Source of the DNA: Pelargonium cotyledonis
Lineage: Eukaryota > Streptophyta > Magnoliopsida > Geraniales > Geraniaceae
Direction of reading: 5' to 3'
Length of the DNA stretch: 62,565 nucleotides
Assembly (NCBI GenBank): GCA_036897625.1
Contig: JAYMTA010000036.1
Location: 1-62,565 of the forward strand
Each line of letters starts with the position of its first letter. Within the stretch, counting starts at the first letter, position 1. Position numbers and translations under genes: made by a program. Below the pieces are notes generated by a model that made no database searches, had not been told where the DNA came from, and saw nothing but the letters and a program-made list of their open reading frames with translations. Shown here piece by piece: positions 62,543-62,565 of this stretch.

Positions 62543-62565
62543 GTTTGAAGGGTACTGCTTTTAGG

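Noticed and set aside
1-62565. CRISPR arrays, long terminal repeats, insertion-sequence ends
   Set aside because: No regularly spaced repeats, no long direct terminal repeats and no transposase-like frame were seen on reading both strands by eye.

Overview
This 62.6 kb window is AT-rich (roughly one third G+C by eye). In the standard code no open reading frame exceeds 107 codons on either strand, about what chance gives at this composition. I recognise no protein family, rRNA, CRISPR array or insertion sequence. The only genes I can name are tRNAs of bacterial/organellar type: tRNA-Asp(GUC) at 40142-40215 (-), tRNA-Lys(UUU) at 42742-42816 (+) and tRNA-Gln(UUG) at 62471-62542 (+). About ten degraded relatives are scattered between them. 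The Lys and Gln copies resemble the native mitochondrial trnK and trnQ of land plants. The Asp copies, and a partial Asn-like copy, resemble the plastid-derived trnD and trnN that seed-plant mitochondria carry. The simplest reading is a gene-poor part of a large, fast-evolving organelle genome, most like a plant mitochondrion, although the G+C is low for that group. The organism is an inference, not a certainty.

Layout: 1-8 kb holds no nameable gene. A trnD relic lies at 8.1 kb. Relics like trnQ, trnK and others lie at 10.3, 12.1, 13.1, 17.6 and 21.6 kb. 22-34 kb contains no tRNA but carries a perfect 20-bp direct repeat (27.58 and 28.81 kb). A tRNA cluster spans 34.1-43.5 kb (Asn-like, Lys-like, Glu-like, Asp, Lys, Lys-like). 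43.6-62.4 kb has no tRNA until trnQ at the right end.

A second, speculative reading is recorded because it would change everything. If TAA and TAG are read as an amino acid (glutamine, as in ciliate/dasycladalean nuclear code 6) and only TGA stops translation, many long frames open, for example 615 codons at 45249-47096 (-), 498 at 27923-29416 (-), 477 at 37537-38970 (+) and 302 at 47287-48195 (+). Support comes from two diverged repeat copies (5.5 and 14.0 kb) that align in one shared frame with conserved in-frame TAA/TAG, and from strand-biased scarcity of TGA in some of these stretches. Against it, TGA and TCA are scarce on both strands over much of the window, so long TGA-only frames are expected by chance, and no product matches a family I know. 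These frames are therefore listed as low-confidence 'other' features, not as genes.
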